In this document: one piece after another, positions 53,499 through 61,795 of the stretch
Layout: every line of letters begins with the position of its first letter
How positions within the stretch are numbered: the first letter of the stretch is position 1
Assembly: GCF_032930845.1 (NCBI RefSeq)
Contig: NZ_CP136758.1
Coordinates: forward strand, 976,501 to 1,040,500
Reading direction: 5' to 3'
Source of the DNA: Parvularcula sp. LCG005
Lineage (GTDB): Bacteria > Pseudomonadota > Alphaproteobacteria > Caulobacterales > Parvularculaceae
Length of the DNA stretch: 64,000 bases
The notes under the pieces: generated by a model
Seen by the model: the letters and a program-made list of their open reading frames with translations, nothing else
Told to the model about the DNA's origin: nothing
The model's database searches: none
Made by a program: the position numbers and the translations under genes

Positions 53499-55356
53499 CC
53501 TCTCCTTTGAAAATAGAACTCAATGCAATGGAAATTCCGCTCTTGGGCGCGCCTGCACCGGTGCGCTGTTTACAGGTTGTAAAATTCGTGGACGGCATTT
53601 GTCTCAACGCGGCAATGGCCACCCCGGCCCCCGCCCATTTGGTCCCCTCAAAAAGGGGGTTGGTCGCCGCGCTCTTGGCCGGGAAAAACAGGCTCGCGTC
53701 ATCTATGGACCATTTGCCCTTTGGCATGACGATCGACATGCCCACGATATTCAGCCGCTTGCGGACCAGTCTTATTTGGTCGTCCATGCCTTCATTATCG
53801 ACGCGCAGCGTGTCGGCGCGCCATTCGCCCAGCAACGCAGATATGGACGGTGTGCCGGTGCGCTGCAGGACCTGCGGCGTGGCAGACAGGAGCTGGTCGA
53901 GGCAGTCCGCCCATTCCGATCCCGCCATTTCAAACTCGCGGAGGCTTTCTTGCGACAGCAATTCTGCCCAGTTTTTGCAATCCGCTTCGGTTGGCTCGTC
54001 ATCATCGATGATGACATGGGCGCACCCGAGAAGCGTCCCGAACGTATCGCCGCCCCGGCCATCATGGCCGCCATATCGCTGCAGGGCTTCCTTGTACGCC
54101 CTGATTGCCCGGCGGACGCGCGGAAAATCGCAAACCATTCGGCTGAAAATGTCCGCACCAATCCCATTGACGAAACGCTCATCCTCCCAATCGCCTAATG
54201 GCTGCGGATTGTCCTTTTCATTCAGCGCACCCAATTCCAGAATAGCCATGCGGCTGACGTCGGCCGGGTTCAGCGGCGGGGGCAGGATGGATGCAAAAAT
54301 GAACGATGAACGGACCTTGAACAGGACCGCGCCACCATTCGGATCAGCCCGGACGGTATTGCCCTCGCTGGACGCCTCGCGCGCCATGTCGATGATATCC
54401 TTGGCCCGGCGATTGTCCGTTGTCGCCTCAAATTCATCCAGGATTACGCCCGCACTGTCATTGTTCAGATAGCGTTTCAGGCCGGGGGCGGTCCCATTAT
54501 CCACTTTCAGGCCCAGCCCGCCCATGATCCATTTCACGATCCACAGGAGCGAAGATTTGCCCGTGCCGCGCCCGCCGGTAATATAGATCATCGATCGCCA
54601 GTCGAGCGCGCCGGACAGAAAGGCCATGCCGATCCAGCCCAGAAGCAAATAGGGGTCGATCTCGGGGCGCTTCCAATTCCAGGACTTCAATTGCGCGTAG
54701 AGCAACTGGCCGGGGCCATCGTCACCGCCCGCTGGACTGTTCGCAGACGGCGGATTGATCGAAGGACGCTTGGGGTAGAGATAGCCGCCGATCTCCGTCG
54801 GGCGCTGGAACAGGCCGCCCGGCATGATCAGCTTGTCGCCCAGATGCACGATCAGCTCATTGTCATCGGTCCGCCAGCATCCGCGACCGCGCACTTTTTC
54901 AACCGTGTCCCATGCGCCGAAGGCTTCCATTTTCAGGGTGCAGGCGCATTTCAGGGCTTCGATGACCTCATTGCCTTCCCACTTTTTCTTGGTGTCATAG
55001 ACGCGACCATTGTCCGTGGTCCTGAAATAGGGCCAGGCCCAGGCGGCATAATTTGCATAGGGCAGAAAAATATCCTGGATCAGCGCCGTTTCCTTGACGC
55101 TGCCAGAGATGACCGTGATTCCGCCTGACGCATTGAAAATATAATAATTGTCCCCATACCGCCCAAGCGGCACGACGGGACAATGGGGCGGCATACCCCA
55201 TTCATCCGGCTCCCAACTGCCCGGCTCCATGCCCTTGAAGTTTTTGCCGATTTCAATGGCGTTCAGGGCACGGCGTAAATTGACGGCCTCGGTTGGCGTC
55301 ATCCCGGCCTGCACACGGCGCTTGGCCTCGTTAAAATCGATCGGATCGTCAGCCAT
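53491..55356 (-). CDS. Phage P-loop helicase/replication ATPase
   Basis: 621 aa. Walker A is YITGGRGTGKSSLLW near residue 258 and Walker B SAGVILDEFE near 308. FKVRSSFIFASILPPPLNPADVSRM carries the sensor-like arginine segment. The N-terminal 200 residues may bind DNA or primase. It overlaps the primase gene by 8 bp, so the two probably form a replication pair. No phage DNA polymerase follows. SF3/D5-like is the likeliest group. Confidence 0.8.
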   Translation of the reverse strand: MADDPIDFNEAKRRVQAGMTPTEAVNLRRALNAIEIGKNFKGMEPGSWEPDEWGMPPHCPVVPLGRYGDNYYIFNASGGITVISGSVKETALIQDIFLPYANYAAWAWPYFRTTDNGRVYDTKKKWEGNEVIEALKCACTLKMEAFGAWDTVEKVRGRGCWRTDDNELIVHLGDKLIMPGGLFQRPTEIGGYLYPKRPSINPPSANSPAGGDDGPGQLLYAQLKSWNWKRPEIDPYLLLGWIGMAFLSGALDWRSMIYITGGRGTGKSSLLWIVKWIMGGLGLKVDNGTAPGLKRYLNNDSAGVILDEFEATTDNRRAKDIIDMAREASSEGNTVRADPNGGAVLFKVRSSFIFASILPPPLNPADVSRMAILELGALNEKDNPQPLGDWEDERFVNGIGADIFSRMVCDFPRVRRAIRAYKEALQRYGGHDGRGGDTFGTLLGCAHVIIDDDEPTEADCKNWAELLSQESLREFEMAGSEWADCLDQLLSATPQVLQRTGTPSISALLGEWRADTLRVDNEGMDDQIRLVRKRLNIVGMSIVMPKGKWSIDDASLFFPAKSAATNPLFEGTKWAGAGVAIAALRQMPSTNFTTCKQRTGAGAPKSGISIALSSIFKGEDE

Positions 55357-56437
55357 TCACCTTGTCCTGCAATAATTCGTTGACGTCTTTTTGCGCAAGC
55401 GGGCGCGTGACAGACACCGTCTTGGCCCCGGCGCGGTCGGCAAGGGTGTCCAGCGCCCGTTCAAGGTCGGCGCGCGACGTGCTATCCTGGGGGTCATTGT
55501 CGGCCACCACCAGATAATGGTCGCAGCACGCGAATAGGGGCGCATTGGCCAGATTGCTGATGGACCCCGCCGCCGTCACGCGGTCGTCGCGGTTGAACAT
55601 GGCCCAGCTCAGCGCATCCTCTATCCCTTCGGTGATCACCTGCCGCCCTTCGCGGTGCCCGGCGGCATAGGCTTTCTCTGGGGAATAAGAGCTGTCGCCC
55701 TTGGCTAGCCGGATGGACGTGCCCTGAACATCCCCCCACATCATTTTCGCCTTGGGCAAGGTCGCCTTGCGCGGCTCATGGGGATGCAGGAATGTGCGGT
55801 GTACCGCCCGAATGCGCCCGTCGGGCCCGGACATGGCGGTCAGCAGACCAGGATAAAACTGACCGTCTGGGGCTTTCAGGGCGGGCGAAAAGCGCACCGC
55901 CTCCGGTGGACGCCGCAGCCAGTCCAGGCGGATGCCCCGCCCGCGCAGATAATCTTCTCCATGGGTGCCGGGGAGCGGCTGGCCCCGATTCAACCACCAG
56001 CCATAGGCTTTGCGCGCCTTCACCTCGCGGTCATCGGTCTGCGCCGGGGCAGGGGCGGGGCGCGCCGCAGCGGCCTTGCGGTATTGGGCAGCGCGCTCGG
56101 GGTCGCTCAACCCCAGCCACTGACGGGCCCAGGCAAAGGCTTCCTTTGCCCCGTCCGGCGGATAACAGCCAAATTCGGCGAAGGCGATCAGGTTGATCAG
56201 GTCGCCCTTGGCCGCCCGATCCCCAAAATCGACCCAGCGCCCCGCCGTTGCGCCCGCCACATCAATACAGATGGAACTGTCGCGATCCCCGCGCGCCAGC
56301 TTCGTGCCGGACGTGGTCGGGGGCCAGTAATGCACGCCGTCTCGACGCCCGCCGGGATACAGACGCTCGGCCAGCTCACCGGCGCGCTGTCGCAATCCCT
56401 CGCGGATCTCCGTGGTGTCCTGGCGCCGCTCCATCAT
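55349..56437 (-). CDS. Toprim primase
   Basis: 362 aa. The N-terminal region (about 25-115) has GVHYWPPTTSGTKLARGD and GRWVDFGDRAAKGDLINLI, as in DUF7146-type phage primases. A C-terminal Toprim domain (about 260-350) has VITEGIEDALS and LVVADNDPQ, with the catalytic Glu and DxD-like Asp residues. It makes RNA primers for phage replication. Confidence 0.88.
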   Translation of the reverse strand: MMERRQDTTEIREGLRQRAGELAERLYPGGRRDGVHYWPPTTSGTKLARGDRDSSICIDVAGATAGRWVDFGDRAAKGDLINLIAFAEFGCYPPDGAKEAFAWARQWLGLSDPERAAQYRKAAAARPAPAPAQTDDREVKARKAYGWWLNRGQPLPGTHGEDYLRGRGIRLDWLRRPPEAVRFSPALKAPDGQFYPGLLTAMSGPDGRIRAVHRTFLHPHEPRKATLPKAKMMWGDVQGTSIRLAKGDSSYSPEKAYAAGHREGRQVITEGIEDALSWAMFNRDDRVTAAGSISNLANAPLFACCDHYLVVADNDPQDSTSRADLERALDTLADRAGAKTVSVTRPLAQKDVNELLQDKVNG

Positions 56438-56871
56438 CGCGCGCCCGTGACCGCATCGCTCAGCGTGTCCAGCATGGCCTCGACCTGGCGGTCAAAGTCA
56501 TCGTCCCGCTCCATCGCTTCTTCGATGCCTTTGATATCCCGGTTGATCGATCGATAATGGCGCGGCGGCAGGACCCCAAGCTGGGCCTGCGTCTTCCCGC
56601 TGACCCCGAACGCCCATTTCGCCAGCGCGCACCCCAGCGCCTGGGTCTCTCGCGCCTGCAGGGTCTTGCCTGCCAGCACGGCGGAGAAACTGGCCCGCTT
56701 CTGACTGGCCGCAAAGAGCAGGGCGGCGACCAGCTGCGCCCGCTGCATGTCACGCCTGACGCGATGAATGGCGATGGCCAGGGATGGAATGGGGTCCAGG
56801 TCGTCATCCCCATGGGGCCGACGGGACGACACAGACGCCATCTGGATCAGTGCGGGACCGGCCTTAACCAT
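56434..56871 (-). CDS. Prophage early protein, unknown
   Basis: 145 aa, helical, with an Arg-rich N-terminus and an acidic C-terminus (IEEAMERDDDFDRQVEAMLDTLSDAV). No domain recognised. It overlaps the primase start and the upstream stop. Confidence 0.65.
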   Translation of the reverse strand: MVKAGPALIQMASVSSRRPHGDDDLDPIPSLAIAIHRVRRDMQRAQLVAALLFAASQKRASFSAVLAGKTLQARETQALGCALAKWAFGVSGKTQAQLGVLPPRHYRSINRDIKGIEEAMERDDDFDRQVEAMLDTLSDAVTGAR

Positions 56872-57184
56872 AAATATCCACCCGCGTGTCGTTGGACGCC
56901 GCCATGGGCTGCGGCGCTTTCATGGTGCCGGGGTCTCGGATAAGGGCCGCGCCAATGGCCGCCGCCACCTGTTGCTGGTACGGGCCGCGCAGCCGGTCCG
57001 GCTCTGTCTTGCGAATGTCCTGCGCCAGGGACTGGGCGCATTCCGTCATGGCGGGCCAGCTCCGGCCTTTGCCGTTGATCATGACCACGGCGCTCGCCGC
57101 ACCGACCGCCACCCGGGTCTGGGCCGTGTCCCGTTGGGAAAATTCAAGAAGGGCCTGGGCCAGCTTGGCGACGGGACAGGTCAT
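56864..57184 (-). CDS. Prophage early protein, unknown
   Basis: 106 aa, helical (VAKLAQALLEFSQRDTAQTRVAVGAASAVVMINGKG). It overlaps both neighbours by 4-8 bp. No domain recognised. Confidence 0.65.
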   Translation of the reverse strand: MTCPVAKLAQALLEFSQRDTAQTRVAVGAASAVVMINGKGRSWPAMTECAQSLAQDIRKTEPDRLRGPYQQQVAAAIGAALIRDPGTMKAPQPMAASNDTRVDIYG

Positions 57185-57414
57185 GCGGCACGCCCCGCGC
57201 CGATCGATCTCGCTCGGGCCACGCGAACACTGTTTTCGTGTTCGATCCTTGACAGCGCGTCGATCAGCTTGTCGGCCGTCTCCTGGTCCAGCGTCAGAAA
57301 ACCCGCTTTTATCTTGCTATATTTATGCTCAGCCAGCCCGGCGCGCGCACAAAGAGCCCGGTTTGTCACGCCAACACGGGACCGGGCCGCCTCGATCTCA
57401 TCAAGAATTGCCAT
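57181..57414 (-). CDS. Cro-like helix-turn-helix regulator
   Basis: 77 aa with a lambda-type HTH (RVGVTNRALCARAGLAEHKYSKIKAGF, about 12-38). The ATG at 57414 follows GGGAAAG; a TTG 21 bp upstream is rejected. First gene of the leftward early series, divergent from the CI-like repressor across 79 bp. Probably the lytic-side switch protein. Confidence 0.8.
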   Translation of the reverse strand: MAILDEIEAARSRVGVTNRALCARAGLAEHKYSKIKAGFLTLDQETADKLIDALSRIEHENSVRVARARSIGAGRAA

Positions 57415-57429
57415 AAACTTTCCCAAAAG

Positions 57430-57472
57430 TTGCAAAAAAATTGCGTTGAGTTAAAACGCAAGTGATTTGCAA
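57430..57472. promoter_or_regulatory. Operator region between repressor and Cro-like genes
   Basis: TTGCGTT (57441-57447), 7 bp, AACGCAA (57455-57461) forms a perfect interrupted inverted repeat. It is flanked by TTGCAA palindromes at 57430-57435 and 57467-57472. The layout is nearly symmetrical in the 79-bp divergent gap, as expected for repressor operators. Confidence 0.65.
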
Positions 57473-57493
57473 TTCTGTTCAAGGGGGAATGTG

Positions 57494-58099
57494 GTGCTGA
57501 ACGCAGAATTTTTTTCGCCCACAACTCCCATCATGGATTCACTGCGCGACAAACAGATGAGCCTCGTGACCGAGGCCATGCGGGCAACCCAACTCAAGCC
57601 CACGCCATTGGCGGAACGGGCTGGCATAAAGGCCAGCACGCTGACAAAATTCCTGCACGGCCAGACCGAAACACTGCGCCAGACAACCGTGAACAAGATC
57701 GCCAATTTCGCCAAGCTCGAAACGGTCAAGCCCGTCGGCGCGGACGAGCCAGAAGCCTCTCTATACGCGGGCGACCTGGGCTTTCTTCGTGAGGATGTAG
57801 AGGCGGGCACACAGTTTAAGATGCGCGTGAAGACCCGGGCGCTCAATCTTCTGGGGATAGAGCCGGACGATATTCTTGTCTTTGACAGGGCTCGCCGCGC
57901 TCGTAACGGCGATGTGGTTTGCGCGCAAAAATTCAGCCACGAATACGGATCAACCGAAACTTTGGTGCGCGTGCTGCGCGGAAACTTTCTTGTGACGCAC
58001 ACGACGGAAATGACCGATGATGTGCCGCTTTTTATTGATGACACCGGACTGAAAATCATGGGCACGCTCGCCCGACAGATCCGCGACCGGTCATTTTGA
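57494..58099 (+). CDS. CI-like repressor with degenerate S24 domain
   Basis: 201 aa. An N-terminal HTH (LKPTPLAERAGIKASTLTKFLHG) is followed by a LexA/CI-like C-terminal domain (about 115-195) with ILGIEPDDILVFDR-like and NGDVVCAQ patterns. The nucleophile motif GDSM is not visible, and the Lys position appears as Arg (LVRVLRG), so self-cleavage looks unlikely. Start GTG at 57494 with AGGGGG; an ATG at 57533 lacks a good site. Confidence 0.8.
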   Translation: MLNAEFFSPTTPIMDSLRDKQMSLVTEAMRATQLKPTPLAERAGIKASTLTKFLHGQTETLRQTTVNKIANFAKLETVKPVGADEPEASLYAGDLGFLREDVEAGTQFKMRVKTRALNLLGIEPDDILVFDRARRARNGDVVCAQKFSHEYGSTETLVRVLRGNFLVTHTTEMTDDVPLFIDDTGLKIMGTLARQIRDRSF

Positions 58100-58128
58100 G
58101 CGCCGAGATGGAGGATGTGAACTTGCAG

Positions 58129-58180
58129 AATAATTGCCGAAAAATTGCAAAATGCTTTCGCAATTATTGCCTTTTTCTTT
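58129..58180 (+). promoter_or_regulatory. Inverted repeat with T tract after the repressor: operator or terminator
   Basis: AATAATTGC (58129-58137) and GCAATTATT (58160-58168) pair across a centre holding TTGCAA (58145-58150). They are followed by CCTTTTTCTTTT. It could terminate the repressor gene, or be a second operator before the excisionase and integrase genes, since it shares the TTGC/GCAA half-sites. Confidence 0.5.
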
Positions 58181-58202
58181 TCTCGCTGCCAAATAGCAAT
58201 CC

Positions 58203-58484
58203 ATGCACGGCTTTGCGGACATGGATGACGACGTGATTATCACCTCTCAGGAAGTGGCAGAGCGCTGCGCCTATGCCTCATGGGCCACCCTGAAACGCGC
58301 CATGGCCCAGCGCGGCTATGAGATGCCGCGCCCGATCCGCCGCGGGCATTTTCGCGGGGCGACCCTCAAATCATGGTTTCGCGCCATGCCGACCATGGGC
58401 GAAACGCCGCCCGGCAAACCGGCACCCCAATATGAACCGGCACGGGAGCGCATCTATGCCCGCCTGGTCTCGGGGGCGGCATGA
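58203..58484 (+). CDS. Excisionase-like small DNA-binding protein
   Basis: 93 aa. VIITSQEVAERCAYASWATLKRAMAQRGY looks like a winged-helix/AlpA-type recognition segment, followed by a basic region (PRPIRRGHFRGATLKSWFRAM). The stop overlaps the integrase ATG by 4 bp, the usual place for Xis. An ATG at 58221 is an alternative start. Function by context. Confidence 0.6.
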   Translation: MHGFADMDDDVIITSQEVAERCAYASWATLKRAMAQRGYEMPRPIRRGHFRGATLKSWFRAMPTMGETPPGKPAPQYEPARERIYARLVSGAA

Positions 58485-59893
58485 GCAAGCGCACAAAGAC
58501 CGATCGGGGCAATCATCTGCATTGGCGCATCGTGGGGCAGGGGGACCGGGCCCAGACCATAGGGCGCTGGATACCGTCGCCCGGCCTGCGGGACAAAGGC
58601 TTCAAATCCATCGACCTCTGGGGCCCACCGGGCCCCGCTTTGTTGCTGGCGGACTGGCAGGCGCGGGGCTTTGCCGTGCCGCCGGACACAACAGTCTGCC
58701 ACAAGGGGCTGGCGCGCACGGCGCAGGCGCTTCCCATCGCAGCGGCGCGGCGTGTCGCCACAGAACTCACGGCCCTCGCCAAGACCCCGGCCCAGGCCGT
58801 GGTCACGGTCGCCCATCGGCCACCAGCTCGACCCCGCCGCCGCGATATCAATGCCCTCCTGGACGAATTTCTGGCCAATCGGGCAAAGGGCAAGGCATCC
58901 AAGGGGCCGGTTTCCAACAAGACGCTGCAGGACTATAACACCCATCTCAACGCGGTGCGATCGGCCTGCGGGGATGAGCTGCCCTTGGCGATCACCAAAC
59001 AGCTGCTCGAGATGATGTATGAGCACTGGTTTGCTGCGCGCGGCCAGACAGCGGCTTACAAATCCGTCTGCACGTTCAAATCGGCATTGGCCTGGGCCTA
59101 TGAGCGGGAAGGCTGGGAAGGGCGCGTGCCGCCCCCTGACGCGCTGTCCAAGATCGATATTTCCAAGCCCGCCGGTCGCATCCGCATCGCACTGCCGGCC
59201 GAAATTGACGCCCTGATGTGGGCCATGGAAGATCCGGGCGGTCTCTATGATCATTTGGGTACGCCTACCGGTGAGCGAATCCTGACCCCCAAATTTTCCA
59301 TGGGCGACGCGCTCACGCTGATGCTGTGGACATGCGCCCGGGTCAATGACGCCCTGTCGCTGACCGACCAGGCCATCAACGCCAATGACGGCTTCATCCG
59401 CTACACCCAAGCCAAGACCAAAAAGCGGATCGTCATTCCGATCCTAGGCCCGCTGACCGACCGCATCCCGGTCATGCAGCGCGCACGCCGCGCGCGGCAA
59501 GGTGATCGCCACGATGAGCTGGTGATCAATGAGCATGATGGCCGACCCTATTGGCGGATCGAAGGCAAGGACCAGGTGCGCAAACACAAGCCCTTTAACG
59601 AGGAATGGAACGCGCGCCGGGCGCTGGCTGGGCAGCTCGTGCCGTCGCTGATCGGTGAAGGGATCGACCCACTGGGCGATCCATGGACGGCGTTCAACGC
59701 GCAGGACTGCCGCGATACCGCCGTGACGCGCCTTTTTGCGGCAGGGTGCAGCGTGCCCGAGGTCGCCAGCTGGCATGGCTCGAATGACTTGTCGCTCCTG
59801 GTCGCCCATTATCTCAAGATCATGCCCACCGACGCGGTCGAGGCAGGCGAAAAATTGTCCACATTGGCAGAGCGCGAAGGCTGGAAAGTTTAG
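58481..59893 (+). CDS. int: Tyrosine recombinase, prophage integrase
   Basis: 470 aa. Integrates and excises the phage at tRNA-Ser. Core-binding and catalytic regions follow an N-terminal arm-binding part. Catalytic residues seen: Arg287 in CARVNDAL, Lys in TKKRIVIP, Gln408 in place of the usual His, then Arg411 (QDCRDT), His432 (SWHGSND) and Tyr444 (AHYLKI). It ends 34 bp before a terminator and lies beside attR. Confidence 0.93.
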   Translation: MSKRTKTDRGNHLHWRIVGQGDRAQTIGRWIPSPGLRDKGFKSIDLWGPPGPALLLADWQARGFAVPPDTTVCHKGLARTAQALPIAAARRVATELTALAKTPAQAVVTVAHRPPARPRRRDINALLDEFLANRAKGKASKGPVSNKTLQDYNTHLNAVRSACGDELPLAITKQLLEMMYEHWFAARGQTAAYKSVCTFKSALAWAYEREGWEGRVPPPDALSKIDISKPAGRIRIALPAEIDALMWAMEDPGGLYDHLGTPTGERILTPKFSMGDALTLMLWTCARVNDALSLTDQAINANDGFIRYTQAKTKKRIVIPILGPLTDRIPVMQRARRARQGDRHDELVINEHDGRPYWRIEGKDQVRKHKPFNEEWNARRALAGQLVPSLIGEGIDPLGDPWTAFNAQDCRDTAVTRLFAAGCSVPEVASWHGSNDLSLLVAHYLKIMPTDAVEAGEKLSTLAEREGWKV

Positions 59894-59926
59894 GCCATTT
59901 GCCATGAACATCTGCGGAACATTCAG

Positions 59927-59948
59927 AAGGGCCGAAAGGCCCTTTTTT
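59927..59948 (+). terminator. Rho-independent terminator of integrase
   Basis: AAGGGCC (59927-59933), GAAA loop, GGCCCTT, then TTTT: a stable 7-bp stem with a T tract, 34 bp after the integrase stop. Confidence 0.9.
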
Positions 59949-59996
59949 CGCGCCTGGCGCTTCAAAATTGGCCAGCAAAAAACAGGAATTTCCGCC

Positions 59997-60040
59997 GAAG
60001 TCTCACGTGAGACTTTTTAAAGTCTCACAAAAAGTCTCAT
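59997..60040. repeat. AAGTCTCAC repeats at right prophage end, candidate arm-type sites
   Basis: AAGTCTCACGTGAGACTT is a perfect 18-bp palindrome (59998-60015). It is followed by AAAGTCTCAC (60019-60028) and AAAGTCTCAT (60031-60040). The same decamer occurs at 18185-18194 beside attL, and two inverted copies lie at 49912-49936. Copies at both ends fit integrase arm sites. Confidence 0.6.
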
Positions 60041-60111
60041 GTTCACTTTTGTTCTGGATGCAAAAAATGCGCCACGACGGGCGCATCTTGTTTATTTTGC
60101 TGGGGAATTTA

Positions 60112-60174
60112 CTGGCGGACAGGAAGGGATTCGAACCCTCGAGACGGTTCAACCCGCCTACTCCCTTAGCAGGG
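60112..60174. repeat. attR, 63-bp direct repeat inside intact tRNA-Ser
   Basis: Identical to attL (18057-18119). Sequence right of 60174 completes the 5' half of the tRNA, while the phage supplies its 3' half. The crossover therefore lies in the tRNA 3' half, and integration leaves one functional gene. Confidence 0.95.
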
Positions 60175-60204
60175 GAGCGCCTTCGACCACTCGGCCACCT
60201 GTCC
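60113..60204 (-). tRNA. tRNA-Ser(GCT)
   Basis: Reads 5' GGACAGG...CCTGTCC-G-CCA 3' on the minus strand, with the CCA encoded. The anticodon stem is CTCCC/GGGAG with loop CTGCTAA, giving anticodon GCT. A long variable arm typical of tRNA-Ser is present and the T loop is TTCGAAT. Its 3' half is the phage attachment sequence. The 258 bp between it and the next gene show nothing clear. Confidence 0.96.
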
Positions 60205-60462
60205 ATCGCCCAGAAACCAGCGTTTTGGCGGATTGGCAAGCCCTTGTGGTCGGCTTGTGAAAAATAGTTGGCGCAGGCTGTGCGCGCCGCTCACATTGCA
60301 GCGGCTGTCAGATATGGCAGTGGTTTCAATTTATTGATCCCCTTTAACGTCGGTGTTTCAAATCGGATAATGCCCCAAAGAGTCTTGGCCCCCGTCCCTA
60401 GAGACGATAGAAACGGTCAACGGTGCAGTCAGGCACAATCGAAGACGCGAACAGGATAGCGG

Positions 60463-61614
60463 ATGCCGGATAGGGCAAGCGAGGATCAGCGGCTGGCCGC
60501 TTTGCGGCGCACGGGGCTTCTCGATACTCCACATGAGGAAACATTTGATCGGTACACGCGGGTGGCTGCCGCACTCTGCGATGCACCTGTGGCACTGATT
60601 TCTCTGGTCGATGAGTGTCGACAGTGGTTCAAGGCCGCCGTCGGCACAGACGTGGCCGAAACGCCGCGCGACATCGCTTTTTGCGACTACGCCATTCGCG
60701 GCAGCGCCCTGATGGAGGTGCCCGACGCCACGCAGGATGCTCGGTTCGAGAACAATCCGCTTGTGACCAGCGATCCGCATGTCCGCTTTTATGCCGGCGC
60801 GCCAATCGAACTGAGCACGGGCGAGCGGCTGGGCACTTTATGTGTGCTCGATCACGTGCCGCGCACTCTTACGGAAAAACAGAAAAGCGCGCTGACCGAT
60901 CTTGGTGGCATTCTGGTGCGCGAGATTGAAGGCAACCGGCTCGCCGTGCAGGCGACCGAAGAACTGCAAAACCTCACCCGCAACAAGGAAGCCGCCGATG
61001 AGCGGGCGTCTTCAGCGCGGCTGGTCGCGCGGGAACTCAACCATCGGCTGGGTAATCTGTTCGCGCAGGTCTCCGCGCTTGTCGCGATGGCGGATCGCGA
61101 AACCGAGAACCGGACTGATCTGGTGGAGGTCGTGCGCAACCGGATCATGTCTTTGAAGTCCGTGTCAGATGTTCTGGTCCAGGAAGAGTGGCGGTCGGCC
61201 AGTCTGCGGCAAATCGCCGATGTATCCCTGTCACCGATCCTCTCTGAATCAAGCGACCGCAGTGACTTTGTCATTGAGGGCGATGACATTGAGATCAATG
61301 AAAAAGCGGCCCTTCACCTGGCCCTGGTGTTTGGAGAACTAGCGGCGAATGCCCTGCGGCACGGCGCGTTGGGCGAGGCGCGCGGCAAGGTTCTGCTGCG
61401 ATGGCGGGTGGAGGGTGAGAAATTTATCCTCGACTGGATCGAGACTGGGGTCACGGGTACGATGAATCCGTCGCGGCGTGGTTTCGGCTCCATACTGCTC
61501 ACGCGCGTTGCACCGGCGAGCCTGATGGGCTTTGCCACAAGAGAGTTTACCGAACAGGGTCTCGTTTACCATTTGGAAGCGGATTTCGCACAGCTTCTGC
61601 CTGATCCTGACTGA
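60463..61614 (+). CDS. GAF-domain HWE-family sensor histidine kinase
   Basis: 383 aa, soluble. A GAF domain spans about residues 25-165, with DAPVALISLVDECRQWFKA, FCDYAI and RFYAGAPI. The HWE-type dimerisation region has RELNHRLGNLFAQV with His194 as phosphoacceptor. The ATPase part has ELAANALRHGAL and RRGFGSILL. HWE kinases are typical of Alphaproteobacteria and often respond to light or general stress. No response regulator is adjacent. AGGA lies 7 bp before the ATG. Confidence 0.92.
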   Translation: MPDRASEDQRLAALRRTGLLDTPHEETFDRYTRVAAALCDAPVALISLVDECRQWFKAAVGTDVAETPRDIAFCDYAIRGSALMEVPDATQDARFENNPLVTSDPHVRFYAGAPIELSTGERLGTLCVLDHVPRTLTEKQKSALTDLGGILVREIEGNRLAVQATEELQNLTRNKEAADERASSARLVARELNHRLGNLFAQVSALVAMADRETENRTDLVEVVRNRIMSLKSVSDVLVQEEWRSASLRQIADVSLSPILSESSDRSDFVIEGDDIEINEKAALHLALVFGELAANALRHGALGEARGKVLLRWRVEGEKFILDWIETGVTGTMNPSRRGFGSILLTRVAPASLMGFATREFTEQGLVYHLEADFAQLLPDPD

Positions 61615-61664
61615 TGGTGAGGCGCATCCATTACCCATCAATAATGGTGGACAAATGAAACGGC

Positions 61665-61696
61665 GTTGAAACCTTAATCGTGCTAACCAACATAGG
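61665..61696 (+). promoter_or_regulatory. Possible heat-shock-type promoter of lon
   Basis: GTTGAAA (61665-61671) and CCAACATAGG (61687-61696), about 15 bp apart, resemble a sigma-32 promoter with several mismatches. It lies about 100 bp before lon, a gene often under heat-shock control. Weak. Confidence 0.3.
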
Positions 61697-61795
61697 ACAG
61701 GCTGTGGTGCTGGACACCTGACAGCATCCCACCTCGGTCGCTCGTGCTTCATGTGGAAGGCGAGCTGGCCGAAACTGCCTGTTCAAGGAGTTGAT

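Larger units (their letters stand above)
18057..60174. mobile_element. Complete temperate podovirus-type prophage in tRNA-Ser(GCT)
   Basis: A 42-kb element bounded by 63-bp exact direct repeats. It contains integrase, an excisionase-like gene, a repressor/Cro switch, replication genes, an antirepressor, terminase subunits, a T7-type portal, scaffold, capsid, tail tubes, internal virion proteins, tail fibres or spikes, endolysin, spanins and holin candidates. I saw no disrupted structural gene. Nearly all genes from 57414 down to 22254 are leftward and many overlap by 1-4 bp. The structural set resembles T7-like podoviruses, but there is no phage RNA polymerase or DNA polymerase. Confidence 0.95.

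Noticed and set aside
58454-59410. 318-codon minus-strand frame opposite integrase
   Set aside because: Integrase has all catalytic residues in place; the mirror frame has none of its own.
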